A stretch of DNA of 64,000 nt from Tetrahymena elliotti 4EA (GCA_000231825.2 JH720344.1:196403-260402); one strand, 5' to 3'; shown: positions 12,505 through 25,637, counted from the stretch's first letter. The notes: generated by a model from the letters alone, not told the origin. Program-made: numbers and translations.

Positions 12505-14915
12505 TCTTAACCCTTATTCACCTGTTTTACTAATAATATCCACCTTTTAGAAATAAAAAAAAATTAATATCGGATAAAGAAATTAAATAGAGTGAGAAAA
12601 ACATAAAAATCTGAAAAGAACAAATAAAAATGAATGAATGAGTAAAATAAATATTAAGCGGACCACCAACCTAAAAAAGTTAATTAATCTTAATATTATG
12701 TATTTCATTCATTATTCATTCATTCAAAAATGCATAATTAATACCTAAGGTCAAGAGCCAATTTTTAGAGATTAAGGCATTTAGCCAACTCAGATGCTAA
12801 TCCTTATGCAACTGTTTCACCAATTTTATTCCACCTTTTAAAAAATGATAAAATTAAATATTGAATAACCAAATATTATGAAGAGTGTGAAATGCTTAAA
12901 ATGTGAATAAAATAAGTAAACAAATAAAAATTATTGAATGAGTAAAATAAATATCGCATACTACAAACCTAAATTAATTAGTTAGTTACTTAAAATTAAT
13001 TATTTCGCTATCCATTCATTCAAAATGCTAATTAATATCCAAACATAATTTATACTTGAGGTCAAGAAGAGTCAAAGCTTAGAGATTAGAGTTTTTAGCC
13101 TACTCAGATCCTAATCCTTATATACCTATTTCACCAATGTTATTACCCCTTTTAAAAAAATATAAAATAAATATTGTTTAAAGAAATCTTCAAAAGAGTG
13201 AGAAAAGCTTAAAAATGTGATAAAATATCAAGCATACCACCAACCTAAATTTATCAATTAGTCACTNNNNNNNNNNNNNNNNNNNNNNNNNNNNNNNNNN
13301 NNNNNNNNNNNNNNNNNNNNNNNNNNNNNNNNNNNNNNNNNNNNNNNNNNNNNNNNNNNNNNNNNNNNNNNNNNNNNNAAAATATTAAAAAGAGTGAGAA
13401 AAGCTTAAAAATATGAATAAAATCTGAAAAGAACAAATGTAAAATAAACATCAAGCACACCACCAACCTAAAAAAGTTAGTTAGTTACTTAAAATTAATT
13501 ATTTCACATTCAAAATGCATAATTAATATCCAAACATAATTTATACCTGAGGTCGAGAGTCAAGTTTTAGAGATTAGAGCATTTAGCTAACTTAGATCCT
13601 AGTCCTTATGTACAGTTTTGCCAATTTTATTGTCACTATACATTCATTAAAATGCATAATTAATAACCAAACATAATTTATACCTGAGGCTAAGGTGCAA
13701 AGTTTTGAGATTAGAGCACTTAGCTAACTCAGATATTAATCCTTATGCACCTGTTTCACCAATTGTATTACTCCTTTAAAAAATGATAAAAATAAATATT
13801 GAATAAAGAAATATTAAAAAAAGTAATCAGTAAACAAATAAAAATGATTGAATGAGTAAAATAAATATCAAGCATACTACCAACCTAAATTAGTTGGTTA
13901 GTAGCTTAAAATTAATTATTTCACAATCCATTCATTCAAAATTCATAATTTATATCCAAACATAATTTATGCCCGAGGTTAAGGTGCAAAGTTTGGAGAT
14001 TAAAGTATTTAGCTCACTCAGATCCTAGTCCTTATGCACCTGTTTCACCAATCGTGTTGCTCCTTTTAAAAAATGATAAAAGCAAATATTGAATAAAGAA
14101 ATATTAAAAAGAGAGAGAAAAGTTTAAAAATGTGAATTAAATCTGAAAAAAACAATTGTAAAATAAATATCATAGCATACTACCAACCTAAAAAAGTTAG
14201 TTAGTTACTTAAAATTGAATATTTCACCATCCATCCATTCATTCAAAGTTCATAATTAATAATCAAACATTATTTATACCAGAGGTTAAGGTCCATAGTT
14301 TGGAGATTAGAGCATTTAGCTAACTCAGATACTACTTTTTATGCACCTGTTTCACTAATTTTATTGGAGCTTTTAAACAAATAATGAATAAAGAAATATT
14401 AAAAGAATAAAATCTGAAAATAACAAATAAAAATGAATAATATCAAGCATACCACCAACCTAAAAAAGTAAGTGAGTCACTTAATATGAAGTATTTCATT
14501 ATTCTTTAAAAATGCATAATTAATAGCTAAACTTAATATATACCAGAAGTTATGGTGCAAAAATGGAGATTAGAGCATTTAGCTTACTCAGATCCTAATC
14601 CTTATACACCTGTTCCATCAATATTATTGTCACTTAAGTAATGATACAAATAAATATTAAATAAAACAATATTAAAAACAGTGAGGAAAGCTTAAAAATG
14701 TGAATAAAATTTGAAAAGAACAAATGTAAAATAAATATCAAGCATACTACCAATCTAAATTAGTCAGTTACTTAAAATTAATTATTTCACTATCCATTCA
14801 TTAAAAATGCACAATTAATAACCAACCATAATTTATACCAGAGGTTAAGGTCCAAAGTTTGGAGATTAGAGCATTTTGCTAACTCAGATGCTAATCCTTT
14901 TTCACCAATTTAATT
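12505..14915. repeat. degenerate ~300-bp tandem repeat array
   Basis: Eight copies of a conserved anchor (GAGATTA followed by GAGCATTTAGCTAACTCAG-like sequence) begin at 12768, 13082, 13570, 13707, 13996, 14303, 14566 and 14862. Spacings are 314, 488 (spans the N gap), 137, 289, 307, 263 and 296 bp. Each unit also carries ATCCTTATGCACCTGTTTCACC, a purine-rich AAGAAATATTAAAAAGAGTGAG-like stretch, CATACCACCAACCTAAA, TTAGTTAGTTACTTAAAATTAATTATTTCA and AATGCATAATTAATA. A partial first unit starts near 12505. Units share roughly 80-90% of bases by eye and contain no long ORF. The 137-bp spacing is an internal deletion. Confidence 0.92.
13267..13378. other. assembly gap (112 N)
   Basis: A run of 112 N inside the tandem array. 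The 488-bp anchor spacing across it is not a whole number of repeat units, so its length is probably nominal and copies may be missing or collapsed. Confidence 0.98.
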
Positions 14916-14930
14916 ATATATATATATATG

Positions 14931-14966
14931 TATAGTACCCTAAGGTACTGCCTTTTCAGGGCTATA
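14931..14966. other. nested inverted repeat / hairpin
   Basis: AGTACC (14934-14939), loop CTAA, GGTACT (14944-14949) form a perfect 6-bp hairpin. An alternative outer stem pairs TATAG..CCC (14931-14940) with GGGCTATA (14959-14966). It lies right at the end of the repeat array after a (TA)n run, in a locally GC-richer patch reaching to about 15060. Confidence 0.6.
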
Positions 14967-17900
14967 CACTGAAATTTTGGATATTAAGGTAAATTATTAG
15001 AAATATATTCTGTAAGCATAATCCTAATATTGAATCCTCGGATACGCATCTATTTATATATTAAAATCAAAAATTTTTGTTAACTTAAAGAAAATAAATA
15101 CAAAAAATCATTTAACGAATAGGGGGGAGACTATTTAATAAATTTTAAAAAGGGGGATTATGATCACGATTTTAGAGTAATTTACAATTAATTTTGAGAA
15201 AAATATTTTACTCTGTTTACAAATTTTCTATTCAACTCTTATTTACCTTTAAAAAGCAGTATTAATCAAATTTGATATTTTTTTTACTCTTTCTTCCAAT
15301 TAATTTATATTATTATAAATTTTGAACAAAAAATAGATATTTATTTCTCATAAAATATGATTGCATGCTGCTTAAACTAAACCAAAATGAAATAAAAAAG
15401 TAGTAATATTTAATTAAATTATAAATTTTCTAAATAAAACTTTATTTTTCTTTAGCTGCAAGTTTAGAAAAATAATATTTGTTAGTACTATTACTCTTTT
15501 TTTACATGTTGAAAGATATTAAAATAGAATTATTTTTTATTAAGTTAAAATATTTGATAAATCAAAATAAGATACTATTTTTAAAAACAAACAATAAAAT
15601 TGTAAACAGATAAAACCAATAATTTAAAATTCTATTATTATTTAAAAAAAAGATATTTTTTGATTTATTTGGAAGTAAATAAAATTAACAATTTTTTCTC
15701 TTATCAAAAGTAAAAATAAATGAAAACTTGAGGTTAATTATTTTTCCTTTTTTTTGAATATTTTTCATTAAATACTTCCAACTAATTAATGAATAGTATT
15801 AGGAATTTTTATTTTTTTAAAATGATTTCAAATTATCTAAATGTTTAATAGAGACTTTAACATTATTCATTTCACTAGAATAGTCATTTTGATTGCATAA
15901 AAATGTTTGTAATGATCTTACTAAATTTATTATAATTTTCCTTATTTCCATCATAATAATTCATGAAGTTTATATAATAAAGTTAAAATTTTATAGTGTA
16001 GTTATAAAAGCTTAATTATCTAAATTTTTATTATTAAATAAAGCTAACTCTCTCTCATAATCTAAGAGTATTGCTAAGATCTGATATATTCAGATAAGAA
16101 AAATTTCCCCTTAGTGCAAATAAACAAGCCAAAAAGATTGTTTCTACATCTAAAGTTGTAATTTTGTATATCTTCAAATTTAAACTTAGTTATAAAATAA
16201 TTATGATTATTATTTTTTTTTAATTACCTAAAAATACTAGAATAAAATTTTAATAGTATATTAATTCAACAATACCACTCATTCAGTATTTTTTTCTTTA
16301 ACTCTCTAAATATTAAATTTTATATTTTAACTTAATATTTTTTTGTGTTTCTTTTGAGAGGTAATTTAAAAAGACCATTACAAAGATATTTGATCATATT
16401 TAAGAAGTATTTTTCTGTTTGAATAAAATGGTTTATAAGTGAAAGAGAATATGCAATAAAATATAATACAATTTTTATTTTTTCGAATACTATTTATTTT
16501 AGGCAATCAAAAGTATTAATATTTTCTTTTTAACTAATTTCCTAATTTTTGTTTTATTTTTTACTTCAGAAAGTGAGTGAGTAACTTAAAAATGTTAAAA
16601 TATTCCAATATGTTTCTAATACGAAGTTTTGTTGTTTGATTATTAAATTAAGGAATTTCTCAATCTTTCAATCATAGAATATGAAGAAATTAAAATTACT
16701 AATTTGATAATTGGATTTGGTATAGTTATATTATTATAATAATAATAATACATATATTTAAATAGATATAAACCAACATATTTTACTTGGCTTCTTGTGT
16801 AATAAATATATTATTAAAATAGCCTTCACTATACTGGTTTAATTTAAGTTAATGAAGAAATTTAAAAACAATTTCTTTTTATATGCAATATTAAATATTA
16901 ATAAAATAAATAAAAATATAAAATTGGATTAATAATTTTATATCAAATTGTAATTAATTTTATTTTTGATAGATTTCAAATAAAAAATTAATAAACAATT
17001 TTTTTGAAACAAATAAAATGATTTTTTGCTAAAAATGTATTCAAAAATAAGAGAAAAATAATTACTTTTTTAATTATTTGTTTTAGAAATATATCAGAAT
17101 TTATTAATTGAATTGAAACAAAGCGATACCAAAAAAAAGTTTAAAATATAATAAATGATAAGTAAATCCAGTATAACATTCTAGCCTTGATTTAATTTAA
17201 ATTAATAGGTTACTATTAGTTTTATTTATTTTTTAAAAAAATTATTTATTACAATTAATGTAATTTTATTTTTTATCCTAAATAAAACTGATGATGTTAC
17301 TCATTTATAATTCGTCAGAATAGCAAATTTTTTATTCAATTAGTATGCATTTACCTTTTTCTTAATAATTCCAATAATTTAAAACTTGAGATTTATCAAT
17401 GATTTCTATCTAAATATCTCTTTTCAAATATGATCAGGAAATAAAATAAGGATGATTATTCATTTCATTTTAAAATTATTTATATTTACTTGAGTTAAAT
17501 TTTAAAAAAGTCATTGCGTATTTTTTTGAAAATATTTCGTTTTATTGATTCTATTTTTTTTTACATTTTATTTGAAAAATAGTAACAATTTTTGCAAGTT
17601 AATAAATTCTGATTAAATATAAATTAATCAAAGAAATATTTTTTGAATAATTTATTATCCAGCTTGTTGAATAATAATTAATGATTACATTTTATCATTC
17701 ATTTTATGCATATTTTATTTAATCATCTTAAAAATATCTTGCATAAAATATATGAATAGGGTAGTTGATTTTTTAAGGTTTTTTTTGTGAAGCAATGACG
17801 AACTGAAGAGTAATTTGTAGAAGGAATAGTAATGAAATTCAAAAAATTTGTAATTAAATCAATTACATTTATTTAAAAATTAAATTTACTCAAATTGGTG

Positions 17901-18301
17901 ATATTATTGACCACATTCTCAAAAGGTAATTAATTTACTTTTATTATATTCTTCTTATTGCTTTTTTTTTATTCATACTTACAAGATTATTATTTATAAG
18001 AGAGAGTAATTCGAAGAAATTCTTTGATTTTCTATTTGATAGTCATGCTAATCAAATCAATTATTTGTATTTATCCAGAAAATAAATATCTGATAAAAAA
18101 TGAGAGATATCAAACATATTTTAATTAATACTTTTGATGATTCTAAAAGTATAATAAATAGCAAGACTAATTAAAAAGCATTTATCATATTATTAAATAA
18201 TCAATTAAATAAATAAATAAACAAACAAATAAATAAATTAGTTAATAAATAATCTATAGACAATTTGATAACATTATAAGCTCAAACTTCAATAGATTTT
18301 C
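14967..18301. other. gene-poor AT-rich DNA upstream of ABC gene
   Basis: Very AT-rich, with simple repeats (ATAATAATA near 16738, AAATAAATAAACAAACAAAT near 18205). I saw no sustained coding frame or RNA gene. The last few hundred bases should hold the promoter of the first ABC gene. Confidence 0.55.
15147..15156 (+). promoter_or_regulatory. A5G5 polypurine motif (possible DNA-elimination boundary signal)
   Basis: Exact AAAAAGGGGG; a second G6 tract lies 25 bp upstream (15122-15127). In Tetrahymena, A5G5 tracts placed some 40-50 bp outside the M deletion element specify its excision boundaries. G5 runs are rare in DNA this AT-rich. That this copy acts in DNA elimination is inference only. Confidence 0.4.
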
Positions 18302-21300
18302 ATGATTTTCAGGTTGCAATTCATGACTGTTCTCAAGAAGAACATGTTAATAGGTTGGCGTAACAAGGATATTCTATATGAGAATATTCTCCCTCTTTTT
18401 GCAGGCGTTCTCCTTCTTTTAGTGAGTAAATAATTGATCTTAATTACTAAATTATTTATTTAATTACTCAAACGTTTTTAATTTATCTCTCAAATAGAAC
18501 AACTATCTTAGCTTCAATTTATGGCTCCACTCTTAGTACCTCTGGCTATTAGTGGTTCAAGTAGGTCAACACTAATTTAATTAGTAGATGAAAAGGCAGA
18601 AAGATATAAAGAAACTCAAAAGGTAGATTCATTAAGCAAATCATAATTAGTAATTAATAATTAATTAAAATAAACAGATTATGGGTTTATCATAAAAGGC
18701 TTATATCACTGCTTGGATTAGTTCAAGTTATCTCAGAGGTATCTTTGTAAGCAACTCATTTAGTTTTAGGAATTGTAAATAAATAAATTTTTTTGTAAAT
18801 AGAGTTCAATTACCTTTTTGATCATTCCTACACTCGGTGGTTTGGCATATATTGACTCACCAGGACCTTTTATTGGAGCTTACTTGATCTACTACATAGC
18901 AGCAATTCATCAATCTTTGTGCCTCTCTACACTATTTTCAAAGACTAAAATGGCTTCTGAAATTGGAACTCTTTTGACAATTATCCCAATCTTTTTGGTC
19001 TTTTTAATTCTAGTTGAAGATATCAGAACGTAATTAAATGATTAGATATTGATTGATTAATTTAATTTCTTTTTCTATGCGGTTATAATATTATTAAATA
19101 CATACTAGCAATCAATTTATATTTTTACTATCTTTTCATAAGAAATTGCATTTTATCACAGAATCCCAAAAATCTAAAATCAAAACTAAACAAACAAAGC
19201 AAAGAAAAACAAAAGAAAACAGATGTTTTTAATTTCCATACAAAATTTGAACTTTTTTATAATGTGCGTCATAAATAGTAACCTAAATTTCAATTGATTT
19301 TATTTTAAATCTTGAAAAATCTTTTATATAAAAAAGTTATTGATCCATAATTAATTTATGATTTTAGTTGAATGCATTACATCCAATAATTTAAACAAAA
19401 CATTCAAGAGTTTTTTTTGCAGAATGATTAACTTACATCATTATATTCTTTATTTATTAATTTTTCCATTTTTATAATTTAAAAGATTCGTTCCCTACTA
19501 CTGGGCTTTAGGATTGTTCCCCTAATGCACAATTGCTTTTGCTTATATGACCTCATTAAATAGTGAATCAACTTTCTACTTCACTCCTCCTGTTGGTGAT
19601 TACTATACTGTGAATGATGTTATTGGTGAGTTAATTTTCAATGTATTTTTTTACATCATTCTCTACTTTTACTTGGATTAAGTTATTCCTAACGAATATG
19701 GTGTCTCTAAGCACCCTCTCTTTTTCATTAAAGATTTATTCAAAAAATCAAGCACCAACAGTAAAATTATTTAATCATTCTTTTTCTTTTAATAATTTCA
19801 AATGTTTTCCAAAGATAATTAACCTTAAGAAGAAAACAAAGGATTAAATGAGCCATTAAATTATAATAATGTTTCTGATATTGAAATCTGCCGTACTTCT
19901 TTGACTCAATAAGATACTTCTTCTGCTGATTTCCACGAACCTTATCCAAACGAGAGAAAACTTCCTGCAAGTGTTGTAATCAATGGACTTTAGAAAGTAT
20001 TTGGTGATTTTACTGCAGTTAACAAAATCTCCATCAAGCTTTATGAATCAAATATTTTTTGGTAAAATAATTTTAATTATGAGAGTAAATTTAAAGAAGA
20101 TTTATAAAAATAAAAAGTTTACTTGGACATAATGGTGCTGGTAAAACAACAACTATTTCTTTATTGACAGGTTTGCTTAGTAAAACAAATGGACACGTTT
20201 AAAGTATACCATTAAAAATATATGTTCAAAATTAATATTTTATTTTATTTGATGAAAATAGTGTATGGAAAAGACTTAGAAACAGATATGGATGATATCA
20301 GAAAGTTTATTGGATTATGCACTCAAAGAGATTGTTTGTATGATGATTTGACTTTTGTTGAACATCTTAGATTCATAGGAAGTATTAAAGGATTAGAAGG
20401 TTAAGCTTTAGATGATGAAGTTCAATACATCCTAAATAAGACTGGAACTCAATCAGAAGCTCAAAAACTTTCAAAGGAACTTTCCGGTGGTCAAAAACGT
20501 AAACTTTCTCTTGGTATGGCTCTTATTGGAGGATCTAAAGTTATATTCTTGGATGAACCTACTTCTGGTATGGATAACTTGAGTAGAAGAGCTATTTGGG
20601 ATATTTTAGAATCAGTTCGTGATGAAAAGCGTACCTTAGTCTTAACAACTCATCACTTAGATGAAGCTGAAGTTTTAGCTGATAGAATTGGTATCATGGC
20701 TAAAGGTAAGTTCTTGGCTGTCGGTTCAAGTTAGTTTATTAAAAAGAACTTCGGTGAGGGTTATTCTTTGAGAATTTCTGTTGAAGATGCTCATTTATCT
20801 GAATTCACAAAGAGTTGGAAACAAGAAATTATGTAGATCATAGAATCCACTCTTTCAGACACATAATTTAATCCCCAAACATAAGCCGATACCATTCTTT
20901 ACTTAATTCCTTTCTCTGAGTAGCCTAAATTCATTGAACTATTTGGCAAACTTAAAAAATTTGAGTTTGTTAATGTTGATTTGGTAATGAACAGTCTAGA
21001 AGATGCTTTTATTAACATCGGTATGGATGAAGAAAAGTTCTTAGAAAAAAATCAACGTCGTCTTAGTGGATTAGCAACCAAGAAAGAAGTAACTAAAAAT
21101 GAATACACCAATTTCAGTGACATTGAAGTTCCTAAATGCCTTGCAGATCCCCCAACTTATAAATTTACCAGCTAAATGTATGCTATTTTCCTAAGAAGAT
21201 ACTTTTACACAATAAGAAACACTACTAACTGGATTTCATTTATTATTGCTTTCATCCTCCTTGTTTCAGCTACTATCGTAATTCATTTCTTTCACTTTTA

Positions 21301-23477
21301 CTTCTTAATATTAATTATTTTTTTCAAAATTAAATAGGTTGTCAATGTTATCACTATCCCAGCAGCATTTGAATTTGCAAAAGATAATTTCAGACTTACA
21401 TTTATGAGCAACTTCTTAGTCCTTGCCTATACTTTCAATTCTTCGATTTTCATTTCCCTTCCTGTCATGGAAAGAGAATATAACCTTAAATATGCCTTAA
21501 ATGTTATGGGATGCAGAGTAATTAATTAATTAACAAATAATTCAATTATTTAGACAATATTTAAATTTATCTTTTATCGATAGGTATTACCCTACTGGCT
21601 TGGTACATTCTTATTCGATTACTTGGTATTCCTATTGACAATCATCTTCTTCTTAATCTTGTGTGTTGCATAATCATTATCTTATGTAACTTCTGCTTTT
21701 TGGTCTGTTTTCTTCATTTTAGCTACTTTTGGAGCTGCTTATATCACTTCTTCCTATTTCTGGGGATTTCTCTTCAAAAAGGCTAGTTCAGCACTTAAAT
21801 TCTACCCATTGATGAATTTCTTCTTGATTTACTCCGTTCCTTGGATATTGTGTGGTCCTATTTACTAATTGTACAAAAATGATTATATAGGTACCGATAC
21901 TTATGATATTTTGAATGGCTTTGCTCAAATTCCTTCTTACTTGGTTAGTCCCTTATTTTGCTTACAATTTGCTTTCATAACTGTTTATCCTCAAATGAGA
22001 TCTAATGGACCTAACTTTGGTACAACCATAACCACTGTTTATGGATTCTGCTTATTAATATTAGCCTCTGCTTTATCATTTATGGCTGTTACCTTATTCA
22101 TCGAATAAAAGAAATATGGTCTTAAAAACACTGGCAGTAAAGAATGTAATCTAAAATTTATCATTTTTTCTTTTTAAATTAAAAATTAACTTTCTAAAAA
22201 AAGCTGAAGAAGAAATCCTGTCTTAAATTCAAGAATAAGGAGATGACTTAGTCAAAGAAGAAATTAATCGTGTTGACTAAAACAGTAATTAAACTATCAG
22301 AGTTGATGGCCTTATTAAAAAATACGAAACAGGTACATTAGCTGTCAAAAACACCAAATTTTGTGTAGACAAGGGTGAAATCTTTGGTTTACTTGGTCCC
22401 AATGGAGCAGGAAAATCAACCACTTTCAGTATTCTAACTAGTTTAATTCCTAAAACTTATGGTTCTCTCAAAATCAAAAACTTCGAAGTAGATAAAGGTA
22501 TCATGGAAATCTACTAAGATGTTGGTATTTGCCCCTAATTTGATTGTCTCTGGGAAAATCTCACACCCCCTGAACATTTGAAGCTTTTTGGTAGAATGAA
22601 GGGTTTAAGTGGAAATGATTTAAATGAATCTGTTGAATATTTCTTAAAGGTATTTTATTAAACATAACTTTTTTAGACTTATTTTGGTTAAAAAACTTTA
22701 TTGAAATAAAGTTGAAATTTTAAAAGGAAATTAATACAAAAACATGTTCTAATTAACTAATTTATTTATTATTAATATTTAGACTATGTAATTAACTGAA
22801 ATGGTTAAGAAGAAAGCTGGTTAATTGAGTGGTGGTAATAAGAGAAAGCTTTGTGTAGCCAATGCTCTTATTGGTGGTCCCGATGTCTAGTTCTTTGATG
22901 AACCATCAACTGGTGTAGACCCTATTGCTAGAAGATTCTTATGGAACACTTTAACTGTTGGAATGAAATTAAGAAACTCAGCTATCTGTATGACAACTCA
23001 TACTATGGATGAGGTATTTATTTATACAATTACATTTTATTAAGTATTAATCTATTTTTATAATCAAATTAATAGGCTGAATCCCTCTGCACTAAGATAG
23101 GAATTTTAATTAAAGGACAATTCTAGACTTTGGGTACTCCATAATAACTTAGAAATAAATATGGTTCTGGCTATAACATCACATTTAAGCTTAACAAAAA
23201 TGCTACGAAAGAAGAGCTTGAAACTTTGATTTAAAAGAATTTCCCTAAAGCATTTATGATCTAAGATAAAAGATCTGACTACACTACTTTCTAAATTACT
23301 AAGGAAGAATTCTAATTCTTAGAAGCCTTTGAGTTATGTGAAAATAGCTTGAAAAAATAAAACCTTGTTGATGATTTCTCAATCAATCAAAGTTCATTGG
23401 AATAAGTTTATTCTCAATTCAGTAAATTCTAAATTGAAGATAACAACGAACAACCAGTAATTTTAAATCCAGAGTGA
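18302..23477 (+). CDS. ABCA-type ABC transporter, paralogue 1
   Basis: Thirteen exons: 18302-18425, 18498-18622, 18678-18746, 18803-19029, 19486-19760, 19815-20061, 20118-20203, 20262-21277, 21338-21517, 21584-22136, 22204-22649, 22783-23013 and 23076-23477. All phases agree and total 1,326 residues. Layout is TMD1-NBD1-TMD2-NBD2. TMD1 carries the ABCA-type [15 protein letters not shown] motif after a short first loop. NBD1: Walker [10 protein letters not shown] (~359-367), signature LSGGQKRK (~458), Walker B IFLDEP (Asp ~482). NBD2: GPNGAGKST (~1032), LSGGNKRK (~1131), FFDEP (~1155). Both sites look catalytically intact. Such proteins move lipids or amphipathic substrates across membranes; the substrate here is unknown. 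The large extracellular loops of animal ABCA proteins are missing. Start ATG 18302 was chosen by matching paralogue 2 (M..FRLQF). Confidence 0.93.
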
Positions 23478-24292
23478 TTATTAATACGAAGAATTATTTT
23501 CTTGTAACAAATTTATTGAATTAATTTTATATAAAATTAATTGTATCAAATATTTTATATCTATTCTTCCTTCCATCCATTTCTTCATTTTTCCTAATTA
23601 ATCTTTAAAAATTATTTTTTTCAATATCTTTGTTTCTTTCAGATCAATATTTTTTTTAAAATATTAAATAAAATAAGAGAACCAACATTTTAGATTTTTC
23701 TATTATGTTACGTTACACTAAATATTTATTTATGTATTTATATCCTTTATATTTTAAAGACATTTTGAAATTACCAGAGCAGACTTTTATCTTTCTTTGA
23801 TGTCTTACTTTAACTTTTTAAGATTAAACTATTTCTGTTTTTTTACCTTAAAGATTTAATCTCTTTCTATATTCACACCCTCTAGTATTAAAGATTGCTT
23901 AAATTAAAATAATTAAAGTATAAATAATCAATTATTTTCTGGTAAAATTTTTGAGTGAAAAAATAATTAAAATACCAGTCGGGAAATAATTCTGTCACAT
24001 AACAACATTAACTGATAAGATAAATATAAATGTTTTATCAGTTATTATGAAAATATAATATATTAAATATATGTTATTATAAGAAGATTTTAATAAAAAC
24101 CTTTCAAAGTGTATTTATTTTTATTTTGGATTTAACTTCTACAAACAAAAAATAAATAAATAAAGTAATTAATTAAAATTATATTTAAATTATTAAGTAG
24201 ATAATAAACTGTAATTAAAATGAGCTAATAAATAAACCTATTAGCTAAGGGGATCATTTTTTATATAACGTAAAAAAATATTTATCTCCTAA

Positions 24293-24640
24293 AATGGAAA
24301 AACAATAAGCATAAAATGTTCTTTGGAAAAAATATAATGAATAAGGTATTTATGAAGATCAGAGGTAGTGATAAATCAGGAAGACCAAAAACCCTAGATG
24401 AAAATGATGTCAACCAGCTGGTTGAATACACAAGAAATAATCTTTGCTTGAAAATTAATATTTCTTAGCTCAATATTGTCATTAAGAAAGGTGATGTACA
24501 TTTATGATATTTATTTTACATAAAGAAAAATAAAAATTTTTTCTAGAAAAATCAATAAAGATCTATCTATTAAGCAAACTCTTTAATAAATTAAACAGAG
24601 TTGGATTCCAAATAAATAAATTGAGGTAAATTTGAGAGAT
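24293..24640 (+). pseudogene. Tc1/mariner-like transposase DNA-binding fragment
   Basis: From 24316 the ciliate frame reads …GSDKSGRPKTLDENDVNQLV…, ending at TGA 24505-24507. 'SGRP(K/R)-x-L-x-E-x-D-x-x-x-L' is the hallmark of the second helix-turn-helix of Tc1/mariner transposases. A second frame starting with ATG 24293 gives an N-terminal-like WKKYNEQGIYEDQ that would run into it after a one-base shift. A following segment (about 24546-24640, …NKLNRVGFQINKL) resembles the rest of the HTH and may follow an intron ending TTTTTTCTAG. No DDE catalytic domain or terminal inverted repeat was found. It is probably a dead, truncated insertion between the two ABC genes; a short domesticated HTH protein is less likely. 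Confidence 0.45.
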
Positions 24641-25637
24641 TTAATGTGTAAATTTTGAATATAACTTGATAAACAAAATCAAAAAATTGATCAGTCCTTG
24701 CGTACAAATTAATTTGGTAAATTAATAACCAATTTTTATAGTACAAGAATTGGTAAAAAATAATGTGAAGGTGTGTTTTAAAAATAATACAATCAAATTT
24801 ATGTTCAATTTTAACAACTTTAAAAGGTCCTTTTGTTTAATTTTGATTTATTACCTATTACATTTCTTTAATTATTCAGAGCAACAAATGTATGCATTTA
24901 TCTTTTTAATGAAAGCTTAAAATTATTTATTTAGATTTTTGATTTTAATTGCCATTTAAATAATTCTTCTTTTAGGTTTCATTCATGCTCCAATTACGAG
25001 TTTAGTTACTTTATCTTTAGTTTTAATATTTAAATATTTTTCTTTTATTATTTCTAAATTTGAGTAAATTAACATTTATATTTAAAAAAATCAAATAAGC
25101 TTTATAATTTGATTTTTTTCAAACAATTACATGAGATGTGTTTGCTTTTAGTTTGTAATAAAAAAATAGTTAAAATTGAGATATTATTTCTAAATTAGCT
25201 CAAAATATTTTAATTCTTATTACAAAATATGATTATTTTTGAAAGAACTATTAAAAATATTTAGATTCAAAGTTTTAGCTAAAATCAATTAATATCTTTG
25301 TCTTTTAATTAAAAAAATATATTGATTTGTTTGTTTATTTATAAATAATTTAATTATCTTCACTTTCTCTTTTTTTTACATTTTTCAACTTTACAGATGA
25401 TAAAATTTTTGCTTTTATTAAATTGATTGTAATGTATTATCTTAATCAATCGTTTTTTATGAGTTAGTACTTTTTGTTTTAAATTTTATTTTTAAAATAA
25501 CTTAAAATTGAAAATTATTCCAATTTTGAAATGTGAATCAAAAATATTTTAATGTTTATCGATATGAGATTTATTTAAAAAGAAGAAAATTTGAAATTAA
25601 TATAACATTTAATGTATTTGTTTATTTATTTTTGTTT

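Noticed and set aside
12685..14765. ACCAACCT in every repeat unit, matching the core of the chromosome breakage sequence
   Set aside because: Flanks (ACC…AAAA) do not match the TAA…CTTT arms; only an 8-base overlap repeated by the array.
12505..14915. Array considered as CRISPR
   Set aside because: Units are ~300 bp and repeat along their whole length; no short repeat/unique spacer pattern, and the organism is a eukaryote.
14930..15060. GC-richer patch considered as tRNA or 5S gene
   Set aside because: No TΨC box, cloverleaf or 5S internal promoter pattern could be made.
16769..16783. TAAACCAACATATTT, similar to the Tetrahymena chromosome breakage sequence
   Set aside because: Two mismatches to the 15-bp consensus TAAACCAACCTCTTT at normally conserved C positions; no telomere repeats nearby.
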